Of a stretch of 64,000 nt of DNA, positions 24,911 to 33,582 are shown in pieces (position 1 is the stretch's first letter; each line of letters opens with the position of its first letter). A program made the position numbers and the translations under genes. The stretch comes from Thermobacillus sp. ZCTH02-B1. Its GTDB lineage: Bacteria; Bacillota; Bacilli; Paenibacillales; Paenibacillaceae. The notes below the pieces were generated by a model. That model was not told the DNA's origin, searched no databases, and was given only the letters and a program-made list of their open reading frames with translations. The DNA lies in assembly GCF_002159085.1 (NCBI RefSeq), contig NZ_LZRU01000043.1, positions 62,001-126,000 on the forward strand. Reading direction: 5' to 3'.

Positions 24911-26707
24911 ATGGCTCATCTGGCGGATGAACGCACGGACCGGTTGCTGCGTGCGCTGGCGAACGGCATGCCTCCCGACCGCGTGATCCAGGGACATGCG
25001 CTGTATCGCGGCGGCCGCGTTCCGGTCATGGAAGTGGTCATGAATACGGTATACGGCGCCGTGAACGACGGCGCGGTGCACGCCGTCACGCTGGATGCGG
25101 ACGACATGGCCTACAGCACGTGCACCTGCCCGGAAGAAGCGATGTGCGCGCATATGGCGGCGCTTTTTTTCCGGTATTGCGAGTCGGAGGGCTGGGATGC
25201 GGACAGGGTGCTGAAGATCGTGACGGAGGGCGGCTCCCTGGACGGGGACGGCAGGCCCGGTCCGGCGGACGGGCCGGAGGCGTGGGCCGGATGGTTCGCC
25301 GAACGGTTCGGCGGCGTGTGGCGGGAATGCCGCCGTTCGCTCCATCCGTTGCAGCCGGTGCTCCAGGAGGCGAAGGGCTGGGCGAGGGACTGGCCGCCCG
25401 CGATGCGCCGCCTGCACTGGCTTCAGACGGTGCTGCTCGTGCTGGAGCAGGCGGAGCTCGCTTTTGCCGGGTCCGATCCGGAGAACCGCTATTATTTTCA
25501 GCTCTCGTTCTCCCGTTCCGCCGAACCCTGGATGCGGCACTGGCTCGAGCTGCTGCACGAGGCGGGTCCCGTGCCGGCCGATGAAGCGGAGGAGCGGTGG
25601 CTGCGCGCCGTCGCGGTCCGGCTGCGGAACGCCGCGCTGAACGGGCGGTACGGGCTGCTGCGGTGGGACGAACTGTATGTCGCGTGGTGGGATCATTTTG
25701 CCGGATGGCGGGAGGCGGTGCTCGAGGAGCGGGAAGTGATCGCACGGCTGGCGGAGGGAATCGGCGGCGCGGAGTCGGGATTTAAGGATGCGGGAGCGCG
25801 GGAACCGGGTGCGTCCCCGGCGGACGTGGCTTCGACGGGCGCGACGGCAGCGGATGCGGTGGCGGCGGGCGTTTCGTCGGATGCGTCTGGCGCGGGTAAG
25901 GTTGCGGCGGACGTGGCCTCGGCGGGCGCGGATTCTGCGGGCGCGGATTCTGCGGGCGCGTCCGCGACGCATGCACCCGGCGCCGCCGCTTCCGTCGGGG
26001 CACCCGGCGGGGGTGCGCTTCCGCCTTCATCCCGCGAGACCGCCATCCTGACCGCTCTCGCGTTTTTCCGTTTCCGATCCGGCGATCATGACGGCGCAAT
26101 CGATGCGATGCGGAAGACGCCGTTCCGGCACACGTCGACGATCGCGGGCAGGTTCGCCGAGCGTTGCCTGGAGGACGGCGATTTCGACGCGCTGGAGCGG
26201 TGGTTGCATCATCTGCACGACGGGCTGCGTCAGATCCGGGACACGGCGGTCCTGAAGGCGCTCTTCAGGCTGTGCCGTGCGGCGGATGACCGCTGGCCGG
26301 ACCGTCCGCTGGGCGTTCGGCTGATGCGGGAATGGCTGCCCCTGTCGTACGGCGAGCTGTCGGCGCATTATCTGTCGCGCGGCCGGCTGCGGGATTGGGC
26401 CGACCTGCAGCTCGCCATGGGCGTCAAGCCCGAGGATCTCGACGCCGGGCACCTCCGCCTCGTGGCGAAGGAGGCGCCGGAGCTGCTGCTGCCGCTGTTC
26501 CACCGGGCGGTGGACGAGGCGGTGCGCAGCCGCGGACGGATGGGCTACCGCGCGGCCGTCCGGCATCTCAAGCGGCTGGAGAAGCTGTACCTCGCCGCCG
26601 GCCGGCAGGAGCGGTGGCGGGAATTCATCCGCCAGTTCCGCACCCGCCACGCGCGGCTGCGCGCGCTGCAGGAAGAACTGCGATTCGCCAACCTGGCCGG
26701 GGATTGA
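24911..26707 (+). CDS. SWIM zinc-finger protein
   Basis: A cytoplasmic protein of 598 residues. The SWIM motif CTCPEEAMCAH supplies Cys71, Cys73, Cys79 and His81 (CxCx5CxH), a zinc-binding module for nucleic acid or protein contacts. In related bacteria such genes often sit beside SNF2 helicases; none is in this window. Residues of about 290-375 form an Ala/Ser/Gly/Asp low-complexity linker, encoded partly by a 15-bp tandem repeat (GCGGGCGCGGATTCT twice). The C-terminal part is helical with no recognised catalytic motif. Confidence 0.82.
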   Translation: MAHLADERTDRLLRALANGMPPDRVIQGHALYRGGRVPVMEVVMNTVYGAVNDGAVHAVTLDADDMAYSTCTCPEEAMCAHMAALFFRYCESEGWDADRVLKIVTEGGSLDGDGRPGPADGPEAWAGWFAERFGGVWRECRRSLHPLQPVLQEAKGWARDWPPAMRRLHWLQTVLLVLEQAELAFAGSDPENRYYFQLSFSRSAEPWMRHWLELLHEAGPVPADEAEERWLRAVAVRLRNAALNGRYGLLRWDELYVAWWDHFAGWREAVLEEREVIARLAEGIGGAESGFKDAGAREPGASPADVASTGATAADAVAAGVSSDASGAGKVAADVASAGADSAGADSAGASATHAPGAAASVGAPGGGALPPSSRETAILTALAFFRFRSGDHDGAIDAMRKTPFRHTSTIAGRFAERCLEDGDFDALERWLHHLHDGLRQIRDTAVLKALFRLCRAADDRWPDRPLGVRLMREWLPLSYGELSAHYLSRGRLRDWADLQLAMGVKPEDLDAGHLRLVAKEAPELLLPLFHRAVDEAVRSRGRMGYRAAVRHLKRLEKLYLAAGRQERWREFIRQFRTRHARLRALQEELRFANLAGD

Positions 26708-26756
26708 CGGCCGGCGTCCCTGCATTGCCCCATGCTTGTGTTCCCGGCTTTCCGGA

Positions 26757-27401
26757 TCACATGTTTTCGGACAATTCGTCCAGCGTCTTGCTGAAGCTCG
26801 GCGCGAAGTGCTTGAGGAACCATTCCGCCTCGGGCAGCGCAAGCTGGTCGAGCGAGGCCTTGATCTGACGCCGGGCAACCGCGAATTCCCGGTTGCCCGA
26901 GGCCAGCTCGATCGTGCATTTCAGGTAGGCGTCCAGGAGATCGGCGGCTTTCAGATATATCCGCAGCCCGGCGTCGGGATCTTCGGCGGCTTGCTCCGCG
27001 TTCCCGCCTTCTCCGGCTCCGACTCGCTGCCACGTCTTGCCCTTGAGGAGCGGAGCGTACGCCTCCCGGAGCGGTTCGGGCACCATGGCCGCCAGCCGTT
27101 CCGCGGCCAGCGCCTCGATCTCGCGGAAACTGTCCAGCATCCGCGGGTTGTGGTGCTTGACCGGCGTCGGAATGTCGCCCGTGAACACTTCGGTCGCGTC
27201 GTGGAACAGCGCCATCGCGGCCGCGCGGTCCGCGTTCAGCCGCCTGCCGAAGACGCGATTTCCGATTTCGCACAGGATATGCGTAAGCAGCGCGACGTGA
27301 AAGGAATGTTCCGCGACGTTCTCGCGCGTCGTGTTGCGCATGAGGCTCCAGCGTTCGATGTGGCGAAGACGGTACAGGTACGCGAGAAAATGGCTTTCCA
27401 C
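26757..27401 (-). CDS. YfbR-like HD-domain 5'-deoxynucleotidase
   Basis: A protein of 214 residues of the HD phosphohydrolase superfamily. The metal ligands appear in order: ENVAEHSFHVALL gives the first histidine, MALFHDATEVFTGDIPTPVKH the HD pair, and KAADLLDAYLKC the distal aspartate. YfbR removes phosphate from deoxyribonucleoside 5'-monophosphates (family knowledge). The GTG start at 27401 has GGGAG upstream. It is convergent with the SWIM gene and faces the 23-bp dyad array with its 5' end. Confidence 0.9.
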   Translation of the reverse strand: MESHFLAYLYRLRHIERWSLMRNTTRENVAEHSFHVALLTHILCEIGNRVFGRRLNADRAAAMALFHDATEVFTGDIPTPVKHHNPRMLDSFREIEALAAERLAAMVPEPLREAYAPLLKGKTWQRVGAGEGGNAEQAAEDPDAGLRIYLKAADLLDAYLKCTIELASGNREFAVARRQIKASLDQLALPEAEWFLKHFAPSFSKTLDELSENM

Positions 27402-27493
27402 TTCCGCCGACTCCCTTTCTCTCCTACGGATTCGATATTCCCGAAACCGTCGACGGGATGAGGCTGCCGCTTTTTGCGGCCGGCCTCCGGCAT

Positions 27494-27807
27494 TTGACGG
27501 TCAGCCGAGCCGTTAAACGCGCCGTTGGGGCCGCCTGGCGCGCCGGATGGGGGCCGTTAACGGTCTGCGGTGCCGTTAAGTGCGGCCCGGCGCGGCGGGT
27601 GGCCCGGTTAACGGTCCGGCGAGCCGTTAAACGCGCCGTTGGGGCCGCCTGGCGCGCCGGATGGGGGGCGTTAACGGTCCGCGGTGCCGTTAAGTGCGGC
27701 CCGGCGCGGCGGGTGGGCCCGGTTAACGGTCCGGCGAGCCGTTAAACGCGCCGTTGGGGCCGCCTGGCGCGCCGGATGGGGGCGTTAACGGTCCGCGGTG
27801 CCGTTAA
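27494..27807. repeat. Array of six 23-bp dyads TTAACGG-N9-CCGTTAA
   Basis: Dyads start at 27494 (one mismatch, TTGACGG), 27557, 27608, 27671, 27723 and 27785. The steps are 63, 51, 63, 52 and 62 bp. The N9 loop alternates between TCCGCGGTG and TCCGGCGAG, and the spacers alternate between a 40-bp and a 28-bp type, so the duplicated unit is 114-115 bp, present about 2.7 times. The array lies in the 650-bp gap between the divergent yfbR-like and fumarase genes. Apart from a TATGAT at 28007-28012, I see nothing else in that gap. Confidence 0.9.
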
Positions 27808-28053
27808 GTGCGGCCTGATACGCCGGTTCATCATCCGTCGACAGTTTTCTCTATTCTACCATACTTCGCCGGCCCGCCGGGGCGTTTCCCCGGACACGGA
27901 CGCGGAAGGTTCCGCCCGTCGCCGCGTTTCGGAGGAAAAGAGGGCGGGCGCAAACCGCCGCGTTTTCCGGAGGAAGACGGGTTCGCCCCCGCTTGCGCAA
28001 ATGTGATATGATAAATAAAGCAAGCAAAGTTCCGAGAGAGGAGCCGGCTGTAC

Positions 28054-29601
28054 ATGATCGAGCAATTCGAAGAAAGCATATACCGGCTGATCGTCGAGAC
28101 GTCGACCAATCTGCCGGGCGACGTGCGCCGGGCGATCCGGGCGGCCCGGGAGGCGGAAGACCGCGCGACGCGGGCGGGGCTGTCGCTCAGCACGATCGCG
28201 TCCAACATCACGATGGCCGAATGCAACGTCTCGCCGATCTGCCAGGACACCGGCATGCCGACGTTCTATCTGCACGTGCCGGTCGGCGCGAACCAGATCG
28301 TCATGAAGGAAAAGATCCGCAGCGCGATCGCGCGCGCGACGAAGGACGGCAAGCTGCGCACGAACTCCGTCGACTCGCTCACGGGCGCGAACTCGGGCGA
28401 CAACCTCGGCCCGGGCACGCCGGTCATCCATTTCGAGCAATGGGAGCGCGACGACATCGAGGTGCGGCTCATCCTGAAGGGCGGCGGCTGCGAGAACAAG
28501 AACATCCAGTACAGCCTGCCCTGCGAGCTGGAGGGACTCGGCAAGGCCGGCCGCGACCTCGACGGCATCCGCAAATGCATCCTGCACGCCGTCTACCAGG
28601 CGCAGGGCCAGGGCTGCAGCGCCGGCTTCATCGGCGTCGGCATCGGCGGCGACCGGACGACCGGCTACGAGCTCGCGAAGCAGCAACTGTTCCGCCGCGT
28701 CGATGACGTCAATCCGGTGCCGGAACTGCGGCGGCTTGAGGAATACATCATGGAGGCCGCGAACCAGCTCGGCATCGGCACGATGGGCTTCGGCGGGAAC
28801 GTGACGCTGCTCGGCTGCAAGATCGGCGCCATCAACCGGCTGCCGGCAAGCTTCTTCGTCTCGGTCGCCTATAACTGCTGGGCGTTCCGGCGCCAGGGCG
28901 TGCTGCTGGATGGCGGCAGCGGGGAGATCAAGGAATGGCTGTATCCGCGCGGCGACGAGGTGCCGATGGACGAAGCGCCCGCGGCTGAAGCGGCCCAACC
29001 CGCCGACGCCGAACCGCGCCGCGAGATCCGGCTGAAAACGCCGCTGACGGAGGAGCAGGTGCGCTCCTTGCGCGTCGGCGATATCGTGATCCTCGACGGC
29101 GAGATCCACACCGGCCGCGACGCGCTGCACAAGTATCTGGTCGACCACGACTCGCCGGTCGATCTGAACGGCGGCGTCATCTACCATTGCGGTCCGGTCA
29201 TGCTGAAGGACGAGAAGGGCGAGTGGCACGTGAAGGCCGCGGGCCCGACGACCAGCGCGCGCGAGGAACCGTATCAGGCCGACATCATCCGGAAGTTCGG
29301 CGTCCGCGCCGTCATCGGCAAGGGCGGCATGGGCCGGAAGACGCTGGAGGCGCTGAAGGAATGCGGCGCCGTCTATCTGAACGCGGTCGGCGGCGCGGCC
29401 CAATACTACGCGGAGTGCATCAAGCGCGTGAACGGCGTGCATTTCCTCGAGTTCGGCATCCCGGAGGCGATGTGGCACCTGGAGGCGGAGGGATTCGCCG
29501 CGATCGTCACGATGGACGCCCACGGCAACAGCCTGCACGCCGACGTCGAACGGGATTCGCTCGCGAAGCTCGAACAATTCAAGGAACCGGTCTTCAAGTA
29601 A
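28054..29601 (+). CDS. fumA: Fumarate hydratase, class I (alpha and beta domains fused)
   Basis: An iron-sulfur enzyme of 515 residues that interconverts fumarate and malate in the TCA cycle. The alpha domain supplies three conserved cysteines in ICQDTGMP, GGGCENKN and LLGCKIGA. After a short Ala/Pro/Glu linker (about residues 308-325) the beta domain has GPTTSAREEPY and GKGGMGRKTLEAL. The single-chain layout equals E. coli FumA; many Firmicutes have either separate subunits or the class II enzyme. ATG 28054 has AGAGGAG upstream. Confidence 0.92.
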   Translation: MIEQFEESIYRLIVETSTNLPGDVRRAIRAAREAEDRATRAGLSLSTIASNITMAECNVSPICQDTGMPTFYLHVPVGANQIVMKEKIRSAIARATKDGKLRTNSVDSLTGANSGDNLGPGTPVIHFEQWERDDIEVRLILKGGGCENKNIQYSLPCELEGLGKAGRDLDGIRKCILHAVYQAQGQGCSAGFIGVGIGGDRTTGYELAKQQLFRRVDDVNPVPELRRLEEYIMEAANQLGIGTMGFGGNVTLLGCKIGAINRLPASFFVSVAYNCWAFRRQGVLLDGGSGEIKEWLYPRGDEVPMDEAPAAEAAQPADAEPRREIRLKTPLTEEQVRSLRVGDIVILDGEIHTGRDALHKYLVDHDSPVDLNGGVIYHCGPVMLKDEKGEWHVKAAGPTTSAREEPYQADIIRKFGVRAVIGKGGMGRKTLEALKECGAVYLNAVGGAAQYYAECIKRVNGVHFLEFGIPEAMWHLEAEGFAAIVTMDAHGNSLHADVERDSLAKLEQFKEPVFK

Positions 29602-29630
29602 AAACGGCCCGCGTTCCATGAAAAGAAAGC

Positions 29631-30605
29631 GTGATTCCCACGAATACGTTCGCTTCCTTCGCATCCGCGTTCAACCGGTGGGTTGACCGCCGGTTGTCCC
29701 TTCTGACCCCGGGAGCGCTGCTCTTGGGTTTCTTGTGTTCGGACGCGCTGATTGCCGGCGTTCCGCTCGTGCCGTGGCTGTTCGCGTACATCACGTTCGC
29801 GATGGGGCTCGGCATCCGCGCACGGGAGGTCGCGCGTGCATTCGTCCGGCCGCTGCCGATGCTGGCGGCGCTCGCCGCCGCCCATATCCTCCTGCCGCTC
29901 GCCGCGCGGGGAGCCGGCGGCGCGCTGTTCGGCCCGGACTCGCCGTATACGGTCGGCTTCGCGCTGTTCATGCTCATCCCGCTCGGCATCTCGTCGCTCA
30001 TGTGGGTCGTCGTGTCGGGCGGCCGGCCGGCGCTGATCACGGCGCTCGTCACCTTCAGCTCGCTGCTCAGCCCGCTCGTCGTGCCGCTCGGGCTCGATCT
30101 GATGTTCGGCGCCGCGATCGAAATGGACACGCGCGGCATCATGCTGGACCTGCTGCTCATCGTCGTGCTGCCGACGGCGGCGGGCATCGCGCTGAACGAG
30201 GCGACGCGCGGCCGGGCGCACGCCGCGCTGCAACCCGGCGCGGCCTTCGTCTCGAAGCTCGCGTTCCTCGCCGTCATCGTCCTGAACGCGGCGGCGATCG
30301 GCCCGCACGTTCACGCGCTGGGCGGCGCCGTCCCCGCCGTCGCGGCCGCCGTCGTCACGCTCGTCGCGCTCGGTTACGCCGCAGGATGCATCGCCGCACT
30401 GCCCTGGCGATCTCCGGATCTGACGGCGACGCTGGCGTACGGCTGCGGCATCCGCAACATTTCGCTCGGCATCGTGATCGGCCTCGAATATTTCCCTCCG
30501 GAGGCGGCGATGCCGGTCGTGCTGTCGATCCTCATCCAGCAGCCGGGAGCGGCCGTGTTCCACAACCTCCTGCGCAGGATCCGCGGGACGGGGACGGGCG
30601 GCTGA
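29631..30605 (+). CDS. Bile acid:sodium symporter (BASS) family transporter
   Basis: An integral membrane protein of 324 residues with about nine or ten hydrophobic helices, for example VPLVPWLFAYITFAMGLGI, TVGFALFMLIPLGISSLMWV and LLLIVVLPTAAGIAL. GLGI near helix 2 and GCGIRNISLGIVIGLEYFP near the end match the SBF family, whose bacterial members carry pantoate, bile acids, keto acids or similar anions with sodium. The substrate is unknown. The GTG start at 29631 has a weak ribosome binding site, and the gene follows fumarase by only 29 bases, so read-through from fum is likely. Confidence 0.82.
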   Translation: MIPTNTFASFASAFNRWVDRRLSLLTPGALLLGFLCSDALIAGVPLVPWLFAYITFAMGLGIRAREVARAFVRPLPMLAALAAAHILLPLAARGAGGALFGPDSPYTVGFALFMLIPLGISSLMWVVVSGGRPALITALVTFSSLLSPLVVPLGLDLMFGAAIEMDTRGIMLDLLLIVVLPTAAGIALNEATRGRAHAALQPGAAFVSKLAFLAVIVLNAAAIGPHVHALGGAVPAVAAAVVTLVALGYAAGCIAALPWRSPDLTATLAYGCGIRNISLGIVIGLEYFPPEAAMPVVLSILIQQPGAAVFHNLLRRIRGTGTGG

Positions 30606-30811
30606 CCGGCTCCGATGGCAAAAAGCAACCAGTCGCCGATCCCCGACCGGAAAGGACGGCTCGGCAGCCGGCTGCTTTCCGCGGGGGGGGGGGGACGAGG
30701 CGGAAATGCGCGGCGGGACGGGGCGGAGATCCGGCGGAATCGAAACAGAGCGGCAATGCGCCGGGAACGGGACGAAGCGTTGGACACGCTAAGACCGCGG
30801 AGGGGTGCAGG

Positions 30812-32725
30812 ATGAACCGTTTCCACACGCGGCTTGCGGCGGTGATGATCGGTCTTGTCGGCCTTGCGACGGCGGCCGCCGGAATCTGGGTGGCCGTCTC
30901 GTTCGAACGCAGCCATTACGAAGCCCTAAGGGACAATCTTGTCCGCGAGATCGGGCTGATCGAAGACGCGCTTTCCCGGGAGCCGGCGGACGGCGCGGAC
31001 CCGCACGCCCGGTTCACGGAGCTGGCGCGCCGCTACCGTGCGATCACCGGCGCCCGCGTCACGTTCATCAGCGGCGACGGCACCGTGCTCGGCGATTCGG
31101 ATCACGATCCGCTGGCGATGGACAACCATCTGAACCGGCCCGAGGTTGCGGAGGCGCTGCGCGAAGGCGTCGGCCGCGATATCCGGCGCAGCGACACGAC
31201 GCATCACAACTTGATGTACGTCGCCGTGAAGCGGGATACGGGAGAAGATCCCGCCTTCATCCGGCTCGCGCTCGGCGTCAGCGAGATCGAACGGGGGATC
31301 CGCCGGCTCTGGCTCGGGCTGATCGCCGGTCTCTTCCTCCTGCTCCTGGTCGCGGCGGCGGCGAGCTGGCGGATCGCCCGCGGCATGACGAAGCCGCTGG
31401 AGGCGGTCATCCGCACGGCCCGGCGCATCCGGAACCTGGATTACGGGGCACGGGTCGACGTCGATGCGCGGGGGGAAATCGGCGAGCTCGGGCGCGCGGT
31501 CAATGCGATGGCCGAGAGCCTCCAGCGGCAGATGCAGCGCATCCGGGAGAAAGAAAGCCAGCTCGAAAGCGTGCTCGAGAACATGACGAGCGGCATCGTG
31601 AGGGTCGACCGTTCGGGTACCGTCGTGCTGCTCAACCGGGCGGCCGGAACGCTGCTCGGCCTGTCCGCGGACGAACTGATCGGCCGCCACTACACGGAGG
31701 CCCGGCGGCAGTACGAACTGACGCAGCGAATCGGCGAAATGCTCGAGCGGCGCGAACGGGCGCGCGATGAGTTCACGCTCTACCATCCGGAGGAGCGGCA
31801 GATCGAGATCCATTTCGTGCCGATCGAGGACCGGGATGACGGCGGGCTGCTGCTCGTGCTACAGGATGTGACCGCGATCCGCCGGCTCGAGCGGATGCGG
31901 AGCGAATTTGTCGCGAACGTCTCGCACGAGCTGAAAACGCCGATCGCCGCGGTCAAGGGGTTCGCCGAGACGCTGCTCGCCGGCGCCGGCGACGATCCCG
32001 AGGCGCGGCGCGCGTTCCTTGCGATCATCCATCACGAGAGCGATCGGCTGAACCGGCTCGTCAGCGATCTCCTGGAGCTCTCGAAGATCGAGTCGGGGCG
32101 CGTGCCGCTCCAATTCTCGCCGGTCGAACTCGGGCCGTTCATCGCGAAGACGGTCGGGCTGCTCGCGAAGGAAGCGGAGCGGAAGAACATCCGGATCGAG
32201 ACGGAAGTGGACGAGGCGCTGTATGTCGAGGCGGATGAGGACCGGCTGAGCCAGATCGTCGTGAACGTGCTGTCCAATGCGATCCATTACACACCGGAAG
32301 GCGGCCTGGTGCGGATCCGGGTGGAGCCGGTCGCGCCGCGGGGCGATGTCGACGACCGGGACAAACGGGCCGACCGGATCGGAGCCGCCCGCACGGGGCC
32401 GGACGCCGGCCCGCGCGGCCCATTCCCGGAGGGCGCCGACGAGCGCGCGGAGTACGACGCGATCCGCATCCGTATCTCCGACAACGGCATCGGCATTCCG
32501 AAGCAGGATCTGCCGCGCATCTTCGAGCGGTTCTACCGGGTGGACAAGGCCCGTTCCCGGAGTTCGGGCGGCACCGGATTGGGGCTGTCGATCGTCAAGC
32601 ATCTCGTCGAGCTGCACCGCGGCTCGATTTCCGTCGAGAGCGAGGTCGGCGTCGGCACGACGTTCACGATCGAGCTGCCGGTGCTGCAGGAAAGCGGGGA
32701 CGAGGCGGGGCGATTTTTACAATAG
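30812..32725 (+). CDS. phoR: Phosphate-responsive sensor histidine kinase PhoR
   Basis: A membrane kinase of 637 residues. A helix at about 8-30, an extracytoplasmic sensor to about 160, a second helix at about 166-186, HAMP, a PAS domain (LESVLENMTSGIVRVDRSG) and the kinase core follow in order. The phosphoacceptor is in FVANVSHELKTPIAAVKGF (His near 372). The ATP lid shows NAIHYTPEGG, ISDNGIGIP and GGTGLGLSIVKHL. A Pro/Arg/Asp-rich insert of about 40 residues interrupts the ATPase domain. It lies upstream of phoP, the reverse of the usual Bacillus order. The 200 bases before it contain a long G run but no gene. Confidence 0.88.
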   Translation: MNRFHTRLAAVMIGLVGLATAAAGIWVAVSFERSHYEALRDNLVREIGLIEDALSREPADGADPHARFTELARRYRAITGARVTFISGDGTVLGDSDHDPLAMDNHLNRPEVAEALREGVGRDIRRSDTTHHNLMYVAVKRDTGEDPAFIRLALGVSEIERGIRRLWLGLIAGLFLLLLVAAAASWRIARGMTKPLEAVIRTARRIRNLDYGARVDVDARGEIGELGRAVNAMAESLQRQMQRIREKESQLESVLENMTSGIVRVDRSGTVVLLNRAAGTLLGLSADELIGRHYTEARRQYELTQRIGEMLERRERARDEFTLYHPEERQIEIHFVPIEDRDDGGLLLVLQDVTAIRRLERMRSEFVANVSHELKTPIAAVKGFAETLLAGAGDDPEARRAFLAIIHHESDRLNRLVSDLLELSKIESGRVPLQFSPVELGPFIAKTVGLLAKEAERKNIRIETEVDEALYVEADEDRLSQIVVNVLSNAIHYTPEGGLVRIRVEPVAPRGDVDDRDKRADRIGAARTGPDAGPRGPFPEGADERAEYDAIRIRISDNGIGIPKQDLPRIFERFYRVDKARSRSSGGTGLGLSIVKHLVELHRGSISVESEVGVGTTFTIELPVLQESGDEAGRFLQ

Positions 32726-32758
32726 CTTAACACTTCGGTGGGCTGTCCGTGGTATAGT
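32716..32758 (+). promoter_or_regulatory. Pho box and promoter in front of phoP
   Basis: TTTACA (32716-32721), five bases, then TTAACA (32727-32732) match the tandem TT(A/C/T)ACA sites of B. subtilis PhoP with 11-bp periodicity. TATAGT at 32753-32758 is the probable -10. The box overlaps the phoR stop codon. Confidence 0.6.
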
Positions 32759-32801
32759 GGTGATGGAAGAAGCGAAGACACCGCTGGGTTGGGGGCAGGC
32801 C

Positions 32802-33518
32802 ATGGCGGAACGCATTCTGGTCATCGAGGACGAGCCGACGCTGGCGCGGCTGCTCACCTACAATCTGTCACAGGAAGGATACGAGGCGACGGTCGCGGAC
32901 AACGGCGTCGAAGGGCTGCAGCTTGCGCTCCGGCAGCCGTTCGATCTCATCCTGCTCGACATCATGCTGCCCGGCATGGACGGCTTAGAGATTTTGACGA
33001 AGCTCCGGAGGCACGGCGTCCGCACGCCGGTCATCATCCTGACCGCGCGGAACGCGGAGGACGAGGTGGTGCAGGGCCTCCGGCACGGGGCGGACGACTA
33101 CATGACGAAGCCGTTCGGCGTCGCGGAACTGCTGGCGCGCGTCGCGGCGGTGCTGCGCCGCTCGCGCGGCGGCGAGGAACGGAAGGCCGGGGAGGAGAAC
33201 GTCATCCGCGTCGGCAATCTCGCAATCTATCCGGACAAGTACGAGGTGACCGCGGACGGCGAGCCGGTGGCGCTCAGGCCGAAGGAGTTCGAGGTGCTGC
33301 TCTACCTCGTGCGGCGCCCGGGCGTCGTCGTGACGCGCGACGATCTGATGAACGCGGTGTGGGGGTTCGACTACATCGGCGGCCAGCGGACGGTCGACGT
33401 GCACGTCAGCTCGCTGCGCAAGAAGCTCGAGCTGGGCCCGCGATCCGCCCGCATCGAGTCGATCCGCGGCGTCGGCTACAAGCTCGTGCTGCCGAAGGAA
33501 GAGGGCGTGCCGGGCTGA
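32802..33518 (+). CDS. phoP: Response regulator PhoP (OmpR/PhoB type)
   Basis: A DNA-binding response regulator of 238 residues. The receiver has acidic residues in ILVIEDEP, the phosphorylated Asp53 in LLDIMLPGMDG, and the TPVIILTA and Lys (MTKPF) signatures. The C-terminal winged helix shows LRPKEFEVLLYLVRRPG and RTVDVHVSSLRKKLE. With PhoR it would activate the Pho regulon during phosphate starvation; candidate binding sites lie in front of itself and of pstS in this window. ATG 32802 has a GGGGG stretch upstream. Confidence 0.9.
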   Translation: MAERILVIEDEPTLARLLTYNLSQEGYEATVADNGVEGLQLALRQPFDLILLDIMLPGMDGLEILTKLRRHGVRTPVIILTARNAEDEVVQGLRHGADDYMTKPFGVAELLARVAAVLRRSRGGEERKAGEENVIRVGNLAIYPDKYEVTADGEPVALRPKEFEVLLYLVRRPGVVVTRDDLMNAVWGFDYIGGQRTVDVHVSSLRKKLELGPRSARIESIRGVGYKLVLPKEEGVPG

Positions 33519-33548
33519 CCGGAGCCCGGCATTCCCTGACATCGCAAG

Positions 33549-33582
33549 AAGGCGCGCCCCGCGGGCAGCGGGTCCGCGCCTT
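33549..33582. terminator. Bidirectional terminator between phoP and the araC-type gene
   Basis: AAGGCGCG (33549-33556) pairs with CGCGCCTT (33575-33582), and the loop is partly self-complementary. It overlaps the stop of the convergent AraC gene. Confidence 0.65.

Noticed and set aside
27494..27807. CRISPR-like look of regularly spaced 23-bp palindromic repeats
   Set aside because: The spacers are themselves duplicated and alternate between two types of unequal length, there is no cas gene, and only six units are present.
30690..30712. Long G run before phoR as a regulatory G-quadruplex or phase-variation tract
   Set aside because: The run is outside any coding frame and is a single tract. 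Nothing else supports a function, and it may include a sequencing length error.
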